This document shows positions 46,732 through 60,100 of a stretch of 64,000 bases of DNA, in pieces. Source of the DNA: Plasmodium brasilianum (Eukaryota > Apicomplexa > Aconoidasida > Haemosporida > Plasmodiidae); NCBI RefSeq assembly GCF_023973825.1, contig NC_090114.1, forward strand, positions 1,132,501-1,196,500, in the 5' to 3' direction. The position numbers and the translations under genes are program-made. Position 1 is the first letter of the stretch. Each line of letters starts with the position of its first letter. The notes under the pieces are model-generated. The model was not told the DNA's origin. It worked only from the letters and a program-made list of their open reading frames with translations, and ran no database searches.

Positions 46732-47354
46732 AGTGAAAAAACTATGATTAGTATAATTTTATACGTAAAAAACTATCATTGATTGTATTTCGTAATTCGA
46801 AAATAAAGTAACGCTGATTAAAGTGTAGTTTCTTGTAGTAGAAAACCGATTAGAAAATTTGCTAATGCCATAATCTTTTTTGTTTTCTACTAGAATAGAT
46901 TAATAATTAGATTCTGTTATATGTGGGAAAAACGTTATAGATTAATTTAATATTGCTATTTTGACTATTATTATGATATTATTTTTATTTTTAATTGTAG
47001 CTATTATAGTATTATTATTATAGATTAATTTAATATTATTATTTTAAAAGTTATTATGATATTATTTTTAATTTTAATTTACGGCTATACTACAGCTGTT
47101 ATTATTATTATTATCATAAAAACTAGTACGTGAAATGATATTTAAAAAATAATTTTCACATGTACAAAAAAAATAATTGTAATATATCAATTTTTAAGTT
47201 ATCGTGTAATATTTTAGTAATGAAATTTATTCAATTTTTTAAGACCAGATTACATTGCCATTATATATTATATATAAATTTATATAGTACTATATATACT
47301 ATTATATATTATAAAATATACATATGGCATTATTCTTTTTTTAAAAAATGGCTA

Positions 47355-47520
47355 AAAACAGCCTTAACGATGGATGTCTTGATTCCTATTGCGATTATGG
47401 CCATATTTCAACGTATGAAATGGATTTTTTTTTTAAAAATCAATCCTAAATAATGAGGATCATATTTGCCAAAAACATATAATAATGGTTGCCTAAAAAA
47501 CATAGAACACCGATGGTAGT
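47355..47520 (+). rRNA. 5.8S rRNA, degenerate (probable pseudogene)
   Basis: The first 45 bases, cttaacgatggatgtcttg followed by attcctattgcgat and atggcc, match the conserved 5' part of eukaryotic 5.8S rRNA. After that the match is lost: the usual gcgatacgcaatgcgaattg segment is replaced by an AT-rich stretch with a T-run, and the gaacgcacattg block is not visible. Boundaries are approximate. It sits in the correct order and orientation ahead of the 28S gene. No 18S gene precedes it. Confidence 0.6.
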
Positions 47521-48369
47521 AATGAAAATTTACTTGCATTGACATATTTAGTGTATCTATTTTCTACTTTACGAAATTTTTTAATAATTCCTTTTATTTG
47601 TAGTATTTAGCACAAACAGAAGGTATGTTTTTTTCCCTTTTTTTTTCTTCTAAAGAAGAGGGACAGAAAGCATATTCCTGGGAGGATTTCGGTGCGCTGC
47701 CATAAGCGTTTAAATAGAATTTACAACGCGAAAAAAGATCCTTATTATGGGGCATGAAAGAATTAGATGCTAAGGCTTCATGTTTCGGATCAATATTGGA
47801 TAAGGCGTATTTTTCGATATATACATATAAATTATTATGTATGTGATTAGATATTTTGCACAAAGTATAGGTGTACATTTTATACGTATATATATGGTGC
47901 GTTTGAGTAAAGCGGCTGTATATATACGTATATATGTATATCTATATTTATATATTTAATTATGTAATATGTACGAACATACGTAGGCGCAGCATTGGGG
48001 TGGTTTACTCTGCGGGGTATCTATCACTTGTTCGTTGAAATATGGTCCTTAAACACGTGTCGTGTTCTTTTATATAATTTATTTTATATAAAAGTTCTCT
48101 GGAAAGTTGTATCAGCTGATTTTGTACGTATATACGCATAACATTAATATACATATGTATTAAATGTTATGTACAAATAGGTACAAAACCCGTTGGCACA
48201 ATCGTACAGATAGATTTTAGTAAAAAGTGTGTATGTATATATTTATATATGTATGTATACACCTTTTGGTAAAATTTAGCGGTGATAGGTATTTTTATTA
48301 TTTAGAAAAACCATAAATCTCGAATAGTTGGTAAAGCAAGGGATCCGTAATAGTCAGCTCTTCTAACTA
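47521..48369 (+). other. ITS2-like spacer between 5.8S and 28S sequences
   Basis: About 850 bases between recognisable 5.8S and 28S motifs. 47640-47780 is less AT-rich (for example gaggatttcggtgcgctgcc) and is open on the minus strand for 94 codons, but it resembles no protein I know. I take it as spacer. Confidence 0.45.
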
Positions 48370-51300
48370 GTCACCATATATTAGAATGTGTAAAGTAGAA
48401 AGGCAAATCCGCTAAACACAGATTAAAGCGGAAGAATAGAAAATAAACATGATTCCTTTAGTAACTAATGATATTAGTGAAAAAGGAGTAAAGCTCAAAA
48501 GGAAAATCTTTTCATTTGCTATATATATATATATAAAAAGCATTGATTAGAATTGTCAAGTTGAGAATTTAATTCTGTATAATGTTATTAAAAAAAAAAA
48601 AAAATATATATAAAAATGAAATATATTGAAATAATTTACCAAAGAGGGTTTAAGTCCCGTAGTTTTTATATATTATTTTTTTTTTACATTAGGATTATTT
48701 TCTTGTTGAGTCATGTTCTTCGATAGTGGAGCATAAATATGTGTGAATAAAAAAATAAAGTAAAATTTATTTCACATAAAGCTAAATATGAATAGGAAAT
48801 CGATAGTAAACAAGTACCGTAAGGGAAAGATGAAATAGTACTCAGGAATGAGAATTAAAAAGAACCTGAAATCGTTAAGGTGGAACGGATTAAAATGGGA
48901 AGCATGTAAGGAGAGTAAATAGAATTCCTCTTTTTGAGGGGTTTATTATTTTCTTTATTGATAGAAATATCAGTAAAATAAGATAATATCGATAAAGCTA
49001 TAGCTGAGAAGGAATTAAGAAAATTAATAGATACTTATGTATGTATGTGTAACCGTATAATCGCATATGTGCACGTATGTAATATTTTTTTTTTTATTTT
49101 TCCTTATGCTTATTTTTTCCGCTAAAGGAGGGAACAAAAATAGTTTTGTAAGAAAAATGAAATATTTTTTCTCCAAATTAAGGGAATTATCCAATTTACT
49201 GAGGAATCAAAATGGTAGAAATTTAATTAATTTTTTTTTTTTACTTATATTTAAGTTATTTCTAAAAAGTACCATTTTAACCCAATCGTCTTGAAACACG
49301 AACCAAGGAGGTTATCAAATATGCGAGTGTAAATGATATATTAAACATTCAATATTAAAATAGATATAAAATAATATACGCATATAATTATTTATTATAC
49401 TTTAAAATTATTGTAGAATTAGTTGAAATGATATATTTTCATACTGATGCATACAGTGCCGATAGAAAAAACAATCCATTACATAGTAGTATTAATATAT
49501 ATATATATTTATACATACATATACTATGTGTGTTTTGTATGCTATATCGAGCAAGAGCATAATTGATAAGTACCCGACGAGGCTTTGAACTACAAACATT
49601 CTGTAGATTTTAATGATGTTTGGCATATTATTTTAGTACGAAGCCTTACGAGAAATCGAATTTAACTATAACAGTGCAAGTAGCTTAATATTCAAGAAAG
49701 TTTGTAGGCTTTTATGTGAGAATTCACATAAATAGAAAAGTCTATATATCTGGTTATTTTCGAAAAATCTCTCACGATCGCTGGAGTTGACTTTATTATA
49801 ATTTTACTAGAGGGTAGAGTATCCATTACATTTATAGTTAAATGTATATATATGTATTATGGATTATTAGGAAGCATCAAGGGAATAATATGTTAAATAT
49901 ATATAATATAAATTAAAAATATGTGTGTACACCAGTATACATATATAATATATGTTATATATAGTTTTTCTTTTCGTTGACACACACCTAATTTTATATA
50001 GTAAAGAACTCTTCCTCAATAGTAAAAATTGGGTAAAATAGCTAGTGTGTTTTATCTATTTTTCATAAATAAAATAACTTCAAGTGGGCCATTTTTGGTA
50101 AAGCAAAAACTGGCAATGAGGGATGCTCCTAACGCTTGGATAAGGTGCCTAAATATTCGCTCATGAGATCACATAAAAAGGTGTTGGTTCATAATAACAG
50201 TAGGACGATAATCTTAAAAGTTGATATTCGCTAAGGAATGTGTAAAAACTCACCTACCTAATGTACTAGCCCTAAAAATGGATGGCGCTAAAGTGAATTA
50301 CCGATACCGGGCCATAAAAGGTAATAAAAAGAAGGGTACTTCTTTTTAAAATCCTTTTATGAGTAGAAAATCGTGGGGTTTTGTGTAGAAGCGAAATACG
50401 TGAGTTTTCGTGGAACAAATCCTAGTGCAGATCTTGGTGGAAGTAGTAAATATTCGAAAGAAAATAACTTTTGAAGTGTTTTTTGGAGTGACGTAGTTTT
50501 GTTGATTTTGTCGCCACAAGGTATACATGGAAAATGTTCGTATGTATTATATGTATATGTATATACGGATGCATATATATATATATACGTACGTACATAT
50601 ATACGTGTTGCCTTCAGTTGGGTAATGACGCCAAAAGTATAGCCGCTCCCAAAGAGTTTTAGCTTATAGGGCTACCAAACGGCAACAATTATAAATTTAT
50701 TTTTATATATATGCCAATCTTACGTAAACAAGGGGTAAACAGGTTGATAAACCCTGTGCTTCCAACGGAATACAAACGAAAGGAGATGGTAACATGTATA
50801 TTAGAGATGAACCTCCCTACATAGGCCTTACAGTCGGTGTGCTAGCTCCATTGCACGTTTACAGTTATAGGTGAAAAGACCTTCTTTTCGTATGTGTATA
50901 TCAGTTCTAAAAAAACGGATGGTACATATATGGAGGGAGGTATTTTTCCTGTGCACAATTAAAAACAAAATTAAAGGATGCCATTTATTGGAATATTTAA
51001 GGATTTCAATATTTGATCTATTCTTTCTTTTTTTTTTGTTGTTGCACTGGTAATTTATGTTTTATATGAATTACTCCGATGTTGGTGAGTCCTACATTAT
51101 CTGAATTAGGGGGGGGAACAGCAGTAAAAAGAAATCCGAAATTTAAGAGTATTTCTTTCTTGGTTACTGTCTGATTTGTATTTCAACTAGCGAAGCGTGC
51201 CAACAAAAATAAAAGTCACATATCCAAAGTTAAATAACCTTTTTAGTGTTATTATAGATATAAAGTTAGTTTGAGAATTAATGGAATAGAAAGGTCCGTA

Positions 51301-53230
51301 AGCTTCATGACAAGAAGTATATTGCCTCTGAGGAAAAGCAAATAATAAAAATATAGATAGAAGTAGGAGAGTAAAGAAGAGGATGATGGAAATATGAGTA
51401 TTATGTATTTATAAGGAATTGTGTGATAGTATCTTAATGATTTTTAATTTTTGAGGTATTATTATTCAGTTCTCTATATTTATATATAATTTGTGTTTCT
51501 ATTTGTCCTTTTTTTTTTCTTCATCTCTATTTCACGCCGTTTTGGCATTTTTATTATGTGTCATTAGATAAATTGCGATGATATTAAACGTTGTACTCAG
51601 AACTGAAAAAGGACTAATGTAACCCACTCAGTTTAATTAAATTTTTATTACTGTGATATACAAGACTATTATAAAATATATGATACATTTATAATAGCAC
51701 AGTAAATAATCCCTTCCAGTGCTATGAGTATCAAAATTGATGAAACTCATTATGCGCGAGTAAATGGAGGGATTGACCACATGTATATATATGTGCGTCT
51801 ATAATTTTGTTAAGGCAACTAGAAGTGGTTGATCGTCTAGGTTTCGGAAAGTGCCTACGATGCCGGTGAGAAATCTAAATGACCAAACACTGATGGATTG
51901 GGGGTTCGAATGTCTCTACTAAACTATCTAGCGAAACCACAACCAAGGGAACGGGCTTGGTAAAATCAGTTGAGGAAAGAAGACCTTTGTTTAACATTAC
52001 TCTAATATGGCTTTGTAAAATGACAAAAGAGGTGTAGCATAAGTGGAAGTAAAAAGAAAAAACAGAAATGTATTTTTTTTTTTTACGACAGTGAAATACC
52101 ACTACTCTTTATACTTATTTTACTTTATCTATTTGGTGAAAATTTTGTACGTTTATGTTAGCTGTAAATTACTTTTGGAGCTTTTTTTAAGTTTTAGAGG
52201 TTGTTTATTTTTAATATAAAATTTGGATTAAAAGAAATTAAGTGCGTATATTTTTGTGCGCTATTTTTTTCTGTTATTTTTCCAGTATAAATTTGATATA
52301 CCTGTAGAGACATAGTCATATGTGCGAGTTAGAAAATGGGCCTTTAATACTATTTTATACATATAATATATGTTATAAAAAAAAACAAGCTCAGAGAGAT
52401 TAGAAATCTCTTGTAGACTAAAAGGGGAAAAAGCTTGTTTAATTTTTCTATCTCTATAAAATGAGTAGAAAAAGCGTGAAAGCGTACGTTTTGTATATAT
52501 GGCTTCATTGGGGCACTCACCTCTATATTTATTATATAAGGAGTAGCCTGAAGATATGTTATAGCAGGGATAACTTGCTTGTGGCTGCCAAGCTTTTATT
52601 TTATTAAGAAGTAACGCGGCTTATTGTTCTGTGAGTATATAATGGCTTTTTTCCTATCATTGAGAAGCAGCATTCTCAAAGTGTCGGATTGTTCAACTGT
52701 TAAAAGGGAACAAGAGTCAAATTTTAGACCTACATGAGTGGGTCTGTTTTACCTTACTGATGAAATTATTGATTAAACTCTGTAATGTAAAAGTAATCCA
52801 TCTTAGTACGAGAGGAACAGTTGGTTCAAATTGTTTGCAAAGCAAACCGATTGCTAAATCAATGTTTGCAAGGCGAAGTTTGTAGGTTAATGACTGAAGG
52901 CATATAAAGTCAGAAACCTTGCTTGATAATCATTGCAGATCGTTCTTTTTTGGAACATCTTTTTGATTTTTGCAAAAAGAGAATAAATAATGCGTGTTGA
53001 ATTTCTTTTTTTTTAAAAGAATTCTCATTAATATAATCCTTTGTTAATAATATCTTATAGTCTTAAGAGCACTGAGATATTTTTAATTATAAAAACCCAA
53101 AATCAAAAAAGATATCACACCCTGTAGACGACTTGTGTGCCTCAGAGTGCTGTAAACATGGCTTAATTTTCTTAATTATTTCTGTTGAGGCTCATCTCTT
53201 GTGGTAATACCGTGATCCCTTAATAAATAT
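48370..53230 (+). rRNA. 28S (large-subunit) rRNA, strongly divergent, probable pseudogene or non-standard copy
   Basis: Conserved LSU blocks occur in order: gattcctttagtaac (48451), aacaagtaccgtaagggaaa (about 48810), cgtcttgaaacacgaaccaa (49288), tgggccatttttggtaaagc (50086), ctcacctacctaatg and gatggcgctaaagtg (50250-50295), ctatctagcgaaaccacaac (about 51925), gcagggataacttgcttgtg (52563), and the sarcin-ricin loop agtacgagaggaacag (52804). Many positions that are near-invariant in eukaryotes are changed, including several in the peptidyl-transferase centre, so a ribosome built on it would probably not work. The ends are approximate. There are AT-rich expansion segments between blocks. Short open frames inside (49067, 50346, 50871, 51875) are artefacts. 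Confidence 0.85.
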
Positions 53231-53325
53231 ATTTTCTGTTATATAGAATATATATATAATTATATATTATATACATATATATATATAGATATTGATATTG
53301 TGAATTGATATTTTACAAAATTAAG

Positions 53326-53342
53326 TCATATCAATTTTTTTT

Positions 53343-53388
<46 letters not shown>

Positions 53389-53600
53389 ATCTTACAATTA
53401 ATGCTATCAATTTTTTTTATCATATATATATATATATATATGTATATAATCTTACAATTAATGCTATCAATTTTTTTTATCATATATATATATATATATA
53501 TATGTATATAATCTTACAATTAATGCTATCAATTTTTTTTATCATATATATATATATATATATGTATATAATCTTACAATTAATGCTATCAATTTTTTTT
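53326..53600. repeat. 60-bp tandem repeat with (TA)n core, downstream of the 28S gene
   Basis: Four copies of a unit made of cttacaattaatgctatcaa, a T-run with tatca, and a (TA)n stretch of variable length. There are no unique spacers. Confidence 0.92.
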
Positions 53601-56600
53601 ATTACATAACCTATATTATGTTTTGTTATATTTCATCCTGTTCACTTACGTTATTTATAACAATTATGTGTATATTTTATGTGCATATTTATTTTAACAG
53701 AATTTAAGTTGAATAGTTTTTATATGGGTGTTCATAAATATAGTATTCCATATATGGAGAATATAACTATTGATAATTTTTTTTTTTAAGGTTATTTTTA
53801 GAGGATAAGCTGAAATGCTTTGTTATACCATAAATCGTAATATATATATTATTTACTTAAGTATCAGGTCAAGTATTACTGACAAATATTAAGGAAATCC
53901 ATTAAAAAAAATGGTTTATTTGAAAAAATATTAAAAAGGTAAATGGTAAGAAATAGCATCATATTATATATATATATATATATTTTTTTTTTTTGTTAAA
54001 TGCGGTTATACGAATTCCTTTAAAATGTTCAAGAGCTGTAGCATATGTTATGATGTACTAAAATATTAATTTTTAAATGCTTCACATGAATATTAATTAT
54101 TAGTATAAAAAATTATATATTATACCATTAACTCTTTTGAGATTTATAAAAGAATATTTTTCAAAGGGTTTGGAAAAAATGTAAAAAATACATCGGTTGT
54201 ACAATTTCATCAAGTGAAAAAAAAAATTATTAACATTCGAAGTCGTTCAGAAGAAAATATTTCAGAAAAAATTTATATACATTGTTTTTTTATATTTTTT
54301 TTTATTGTATTATATTATATATAATTTTTGTGCTTTATGACATATTCCGTTTTTCATAAGTTTCTATGAATTTTTTTTTTTTGAAATAAAATTAATAAAG
54401 GTTTAAAAATTAACACAATTCATTATATTTTTTTACTATTAAATAAAATAACACCCCACAAGTTTAAAATAAAAAGGGAAGGTGTACAGAAATAATGGTA
54501 CATAAAAGTTGCGTTTTGAAATTATAAGCTACTTTTACGAAACAATATATATCTATAATATAAATAAGTATTGTACAGTGAGCAGTGTGATACAAATACA
54601 GTTACTATGTTGTATATACCATATATAATTACAATTAAAATTACTTGCATATATATAAAATATATTATTAAATGATAATAATTATTGAAATATTATATCG
54701 TTACATTTTTAATACATTAGTGCAATTTTTACGTTCATAGGAAAAAAAAAAAACATTACAATTAATATACCACAAGTCTTTGAACAAAATTCATTTCATA
54801 TATAAGAAAATTATAAACTCTTGCGAATAATATATATGCATGAAATTATATAAAAATATAATACAAGAAGATGTACCAATTCTTTCGTCAAATTTTATAC
54901 GCTGCAAATATTATGTAATGAGTGTATTTTTATTTATAAAATATAATAATTAATAGTATGATAGCCAAAATGTTTTTTATTTAAAATTTTGTATACAATT
55001 TATTTATATTGTATATACACACAATACCATTTTTTACAAGGCATAAAGTAATATATGAATTACATTTATTTACTTAACACATGAAGTTAAAAAAAAATAA
55101 AAAAAATATATATTTTAAAGGAAAAAATTTATATTAACATCTTTTTTGTTTCTTTTTTGCTACAAAAAAAATTTTATATATAGCACATCCCGTAGGAAAA
55201 AATCCCAAATGTTATTAATATATTTTTTTTATTACATTTTTTTTTTTTTTTCTTTTTCTATCATTTGTTTTTACTCACATTTTATATCTTTGTTTTTAAA
55301 TGTTTTCCTTTACATAAACGGCGGTGAATAATTACTTAAGAAAACATTTTTATTTTATTTGCATTTTTTTTTTTTTTTTTTTTGTGTGTTGCTATTTAAG
55401 GATTATTTGTACAAAAATAAACACTTTTTTATAGTACATTTTAATATGAAAAGTACAACAAATTTACGTACAATATATATAAAGTATTACAAAACCTTGG
55501 TATTTATAATTTTAGTTTTGCGTATATATCTTATATTTTATATATATGCAGTCTTTCGTGCTGCTTCCTTTTTTTTGAATTTTCAGAATTATCGAGTTAT
55601 TTATTTTGAATAAATTTTGATTTTAATAAATCATATATAAAAAAGAGGTATCAACTATGTTCACAATTAATGTATAATGAAAAATAAATATGTTCGTATA
55701 AAAATTTTCAGTTATATGACAGTTAATAGGGCGTTTTTACTTTTATTGTTTTTTTTAAAAAATAAACATATATAATTAAATTAATAATAAATGTGAAAAT
55801 GAATTTTTATTAAAATGGATTAAAACAAAATAAAAATAATAAATATTGTAGTTTTTATGTATAAATAAAAAAACTCTAATGTTATTGAATTATAGGAAAA
55901 AATAAATGTAATAATCTAGTACTAAATAACTGAAAAAAAAGAAAATTACCCAATTTATATATATTTATTATTATAAGAAACAACAAAAGAGTATAAATAT
56001 ATTTGCCTTAATCTTTTAATAGAAAAGCAAAGGAGTAACAAGATTATATGAACGAAATGTAACGAAAAAGAAAAAATAAAAAAAAGAACAATGTTTATAT
56101 TTCAAGAACTTTTATAAATAGTGATAAATAATAATGCGAATGTATAGGAATAGTTCATTTTAAAATAATGAAGTATAAAACTGATAAGCTATTTGATTAC
56201 ATCATTCTACCGTTTTTCTTAGCGCATTATTTTAACCATTTTTATTTCATTAATAAAATATATTTCAAGCTATAATTTTCTGGAGGCATATTTATGTTTA
56301 TTTTAAATAATTTTAAAGCAACTCTGTTCTAATTTAATAGAGCGAATTATATATATTTTTTTTTATGTTAAAAAGAAATATTAGTTTTGTTCAAAAATTT
56401 TCTTTTTTTTTTATAAAAATTTAACAGGAAAATATTAAAATTTAGTTAGCTAATAAATTTTTTTTTCTATATAATATATTGTAAATTTTTTTTTTTTTTA
56501 ATATTTTTAAACATTATATATGAAGTTATTTTGTAAAAGAAAAAGTGAATTTTAACAACTATTAAAATGAAAAGAATATTAAAATTTTTAGTAAAAAAAT

Positions 56601-57148
56601 ATTTTTTTTTAACGTAATAATTTTTTTTGTTATTGAGACATAGTAGTTTATTATTATATATACACATTCGATAGTTTTTATTAGAAAAAAAAATTTGAAG
56701 AACTGAAGTATATATAATATAGTCAAATAACAACATTGTACAATACTTCTGTAGGTAATAATTAATTGAATTAGAAGACAATATTTATATATTTGTATAT
56801 ATTTAGTTTTAGAACTACTTAATATAGTTATATATATATTATTTTCTTACGAGTAGTTTTTTTTTTATTTTTATTATTAAGTTTTGATTATTTACATAAA
56901 ACTTTTTTTCTATGTAATAATATATATATATATATATTTTGCATTATTACCTAGTTTATTTTAGAATAAGGATGTATAATAATATCTTGTAAAAAATAAA
57001 TTTTATTATTTTCAATATTATTATATTATTAAATTATTATATATATATTATTGCAAGTATTAGTGTTATAACGGATAGAACAATTTATAAAATTTAGAGC
57101 ATTATTTTTAAATAAAATATATATTTTTGTGATTTCGAAAATTAGAAT
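53601..57148. other. Gene-free AT-rich region between rRNA unit and PHIST gene
   Basis: Very AT-rich with few simple microsatellites, unlike the left part of the window. I see no rRNA, tRNA or protein gene. The last 300 bases presumably hold the PHIST gene's promoter and leader. Confidence 0.65.
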
Positions 57149-60100
57149 ATGAATAATTGTAATATACCAATTGTTGTTTTACCCACGTCGTTGTTTGCCA
57201 TTAGTAGTGGCAGTGAGAGTAATGATTCAAAAAAGAAATCATCAAAAAGAAGGAGAAGGAAATGCAAAAAAATGAGCTTTGAAAATTTTAATTTATCTTC
57301 TCTTCCTTTTAAGGTGTTGTTCATTTTTGGCGTTATAGTTGTTCTGTTACATGTAAGGAACCAAATTAAAATTTAGAAAAGTTGTTTATTATGTTTATAT
57401 GTATGTATATATATATATGTATATACATATATGTATATTATATATTACCGTATTGTAAGTGAGAACGTGAATGCTGTTATTTTTATTTGGTAATTTTTTT
57501 ATAATATATGCGATACATTCTTCTTTACAGAATAAAGAGCCATTCGGATCTCAAGTGAATGATAGATCTTTAAGAGCATTAGGTGAATATTATGGAAATC
57601 ATGAAGGTAATAGAGGTCCATGGAGTAATGAACAAAATGTGAATTATCAAGGACAAATGGCAGTGCCATATAATGGTGAACAACAGTTTAGAATGCATGA
57701 TCCATATCATTTGGAAAATTATGATAATAATGATATGGGAAATTCTGAAGGACCATCAATGGAAGTTAATAGAGATTTTAATGGATTACAGAACCCATCA
57801 TTATGTAATAACACTCATCATAATATGGATGATCCTAATGACGTATCCAATAGAGAACAATTTGAAAGAATGAATGATGATAATGGTCAACATCATCCCA
57901 TGGAAGCAGTATTAGTAGGACCGCCAGGAAGTAATTCTAATGAGCAGGTTCTTCAAGTTGAAACAAATGATTATAACGGTGATACACAATATAACGGATA
58001 TAATGAAAATATTAATGGGGATAATGGAAATGATTCAACACCAAGGGAAGCTGAAGGTTATGACGGTTCAGAGGGTGAAACTTTAACAGGAACTCATGAT
58101 TATAATAATGTCGTACAGGAAAATCAAGAGGGACAGAATGAAAATAATAATAACAATTTGACGCCTGAAGGTAATGATTCGAATGCAGGTGAACAAGGAA
58201 ATTATTCTACATATGATGAATCAAATGCACAAGGATCTAATTTAGGGGGGGGTGCAGATGGAAGTACTGCAAATGAAGATATCATAAGAAGGGGATTAGA
58301 AAATTTATATAATAAAATTGATTTAACATCGCGAGAAGATTTAGCTTTAAAGGAATGGATTACTAAAGCATTAAGTGGAAATCTTATGAGTAAAACAAAT
58401 GGAGAAAATCAGCAATTAAATGTAGAATCACCAAATCAAGAAGGTAACGAAATGGAAGAAGAAAGTTCAATTAACGAGCGGATGAACAAACAAGGTTATG
58501 GAGATTTATATAACAATTTAAACCTAGGTGATCCAAATGCTGAACATATGGAAAATGAGAATAATGAAAGAAATGAAAATGAACATGAAGGTAATGTTAG
58601 TGGAACTAATGGGGAATCAGGTGAATCACAAATGATGCCTGGAAATTCAAACATGATGGATTTTAGGAATCAACAAGGAGGACCAGGTGTACCACATATG
58701 ATGCCTGGAAATCCAAACATGATGGATTTTAGGAATCAACAAGAAGGAGGACCAGGTGTACCACATATGATACCAGGTCATCCTAATATGATGGATCCTA
58801 GGAATCAACAAGGAGGAGGACCAGGTGTACCACATATGATACCAGGTCATCCTAATATGATGGATCCTAGGAATCAACAAGGAGGAGGACCAGGTGTACC
58901 ACATATGATGCCTGGAAATCCAAACATGATGGATTTTAGGAATCAACAAGAAGGAGGACCAGGTGTACCACATATGATACCAGGTCATCCTAATATGATG
59001 GATCCTAGGAATCAACAAGGAGGAAGACCAGGTGTACCACATATGATACCAGGTCATCCTAATATGATGGATCCTAGGAATCAACAAGGAGGAGGACCAG
59101 GTGTACCACATATGATGCCTGGAAATCCAAACATGATGGATTTTAGGAATCAACAAGAAGGAGGACCAGGTGTACCACATATGATACCAGGTCATCCTAA
59201 TATGATGGATCCTAGGAATCAACAAGGAGGAAGACCAGGTGTACCTCATATGATGCCAGGTCATCCTAATATGATGAATCCTAGGAATCAACAAGAAGGA
59301 GGACCAGGTGTACCACATATGATACCAGGTCATCCTAATATGATGGATCCTAGGAATCAACAAGGAGGAGGAAGGCCAGGTGAACCACATATGATACCAG
59401 GTCATCCTAATATGATGGATCCTAGGAATCAACAAGGAGGAGGACCAGGTGTACCACATATGATACCAGGTCATCCTAATATGATGGATCCTAGGAATCA
59501 ACAAGGAGGAGGACCAGGTGTACCACATATGTTACCAGGTCATCCTAATATGATGGATCCTAGGAATCAACAAGGAGGAGGACCAGGTGTACCACATATG
59601 TTACCAGGTCATCCTAATATGATGGATCCTAGGAATCAACAAGGAGGAGGACCAGGTGTACCACATATGTTACCAGGTCATCCTAATATGATGGATCCTA
59701 GGAATCAACAAGGAGGAGGACCAGGTGTACCACACATGATACCAGGTCATCCTAATATGATGGATCCTAGGATGCAAGGAAGAGGGGGAAGACCTGGTGA
59801 ATCTTGTATGATTCCAGGTTATCCAAGTAACATAAGGGGCCAAAGCCAGGAAGAAATTAAAAGACAGCAGGAAGAAGACGCCGAAATTATTTTTAATTTA
59901 AGGAGTGGAAAAAAGATAGATGATGATGAGGAAGAGGAAGATCCCCGCAAAAGTAGAAGTGAAACAAGAGGAAGTACAAGTCAGACTACTAGAAGAAACA
60001 GACCAACAATTATTGGAAGTCCACATAATCCTATTAGACTTAAAGGACATGGTGCTTCTTCCAGTAGCCATCATACGAGCTCAAGAAGAGATGAATCCTC

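Larger units (their letters stand above)
42978..47354. other. Gene-free AT-rich region between WARP and the rRNA unit
   Basis: I looked for an 18S rRNA gene here and found none of its conserved blocks. The region holds four tandem arrays: about 14 bp at 43675-43800, about 32 bp at 44290-44480, 60 bp at 45561-45711 and 58 bp at 46557-46731. Open frames within it are repeat-derived. Confidence 0.65.

Noticed and set aside
51893..51920. tRNA-like ggttcgaat arm
   Set aside because: It lies inside the 28S sequence and has no acceptor stem or anticodon arm around it. I found no tRNA gene in the window.
49067..52102. Short protein frames inside the rRNA unit
   Set aside because: They overlap recognisable 28S blocks and have no protein-like features.
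58647..59528. 293-codon open frame on the minus strand
   Set aside because: It lies antisense inside the PHIST repeat array. The 69-bp period keeps it open and it has no start context or independent similarity.
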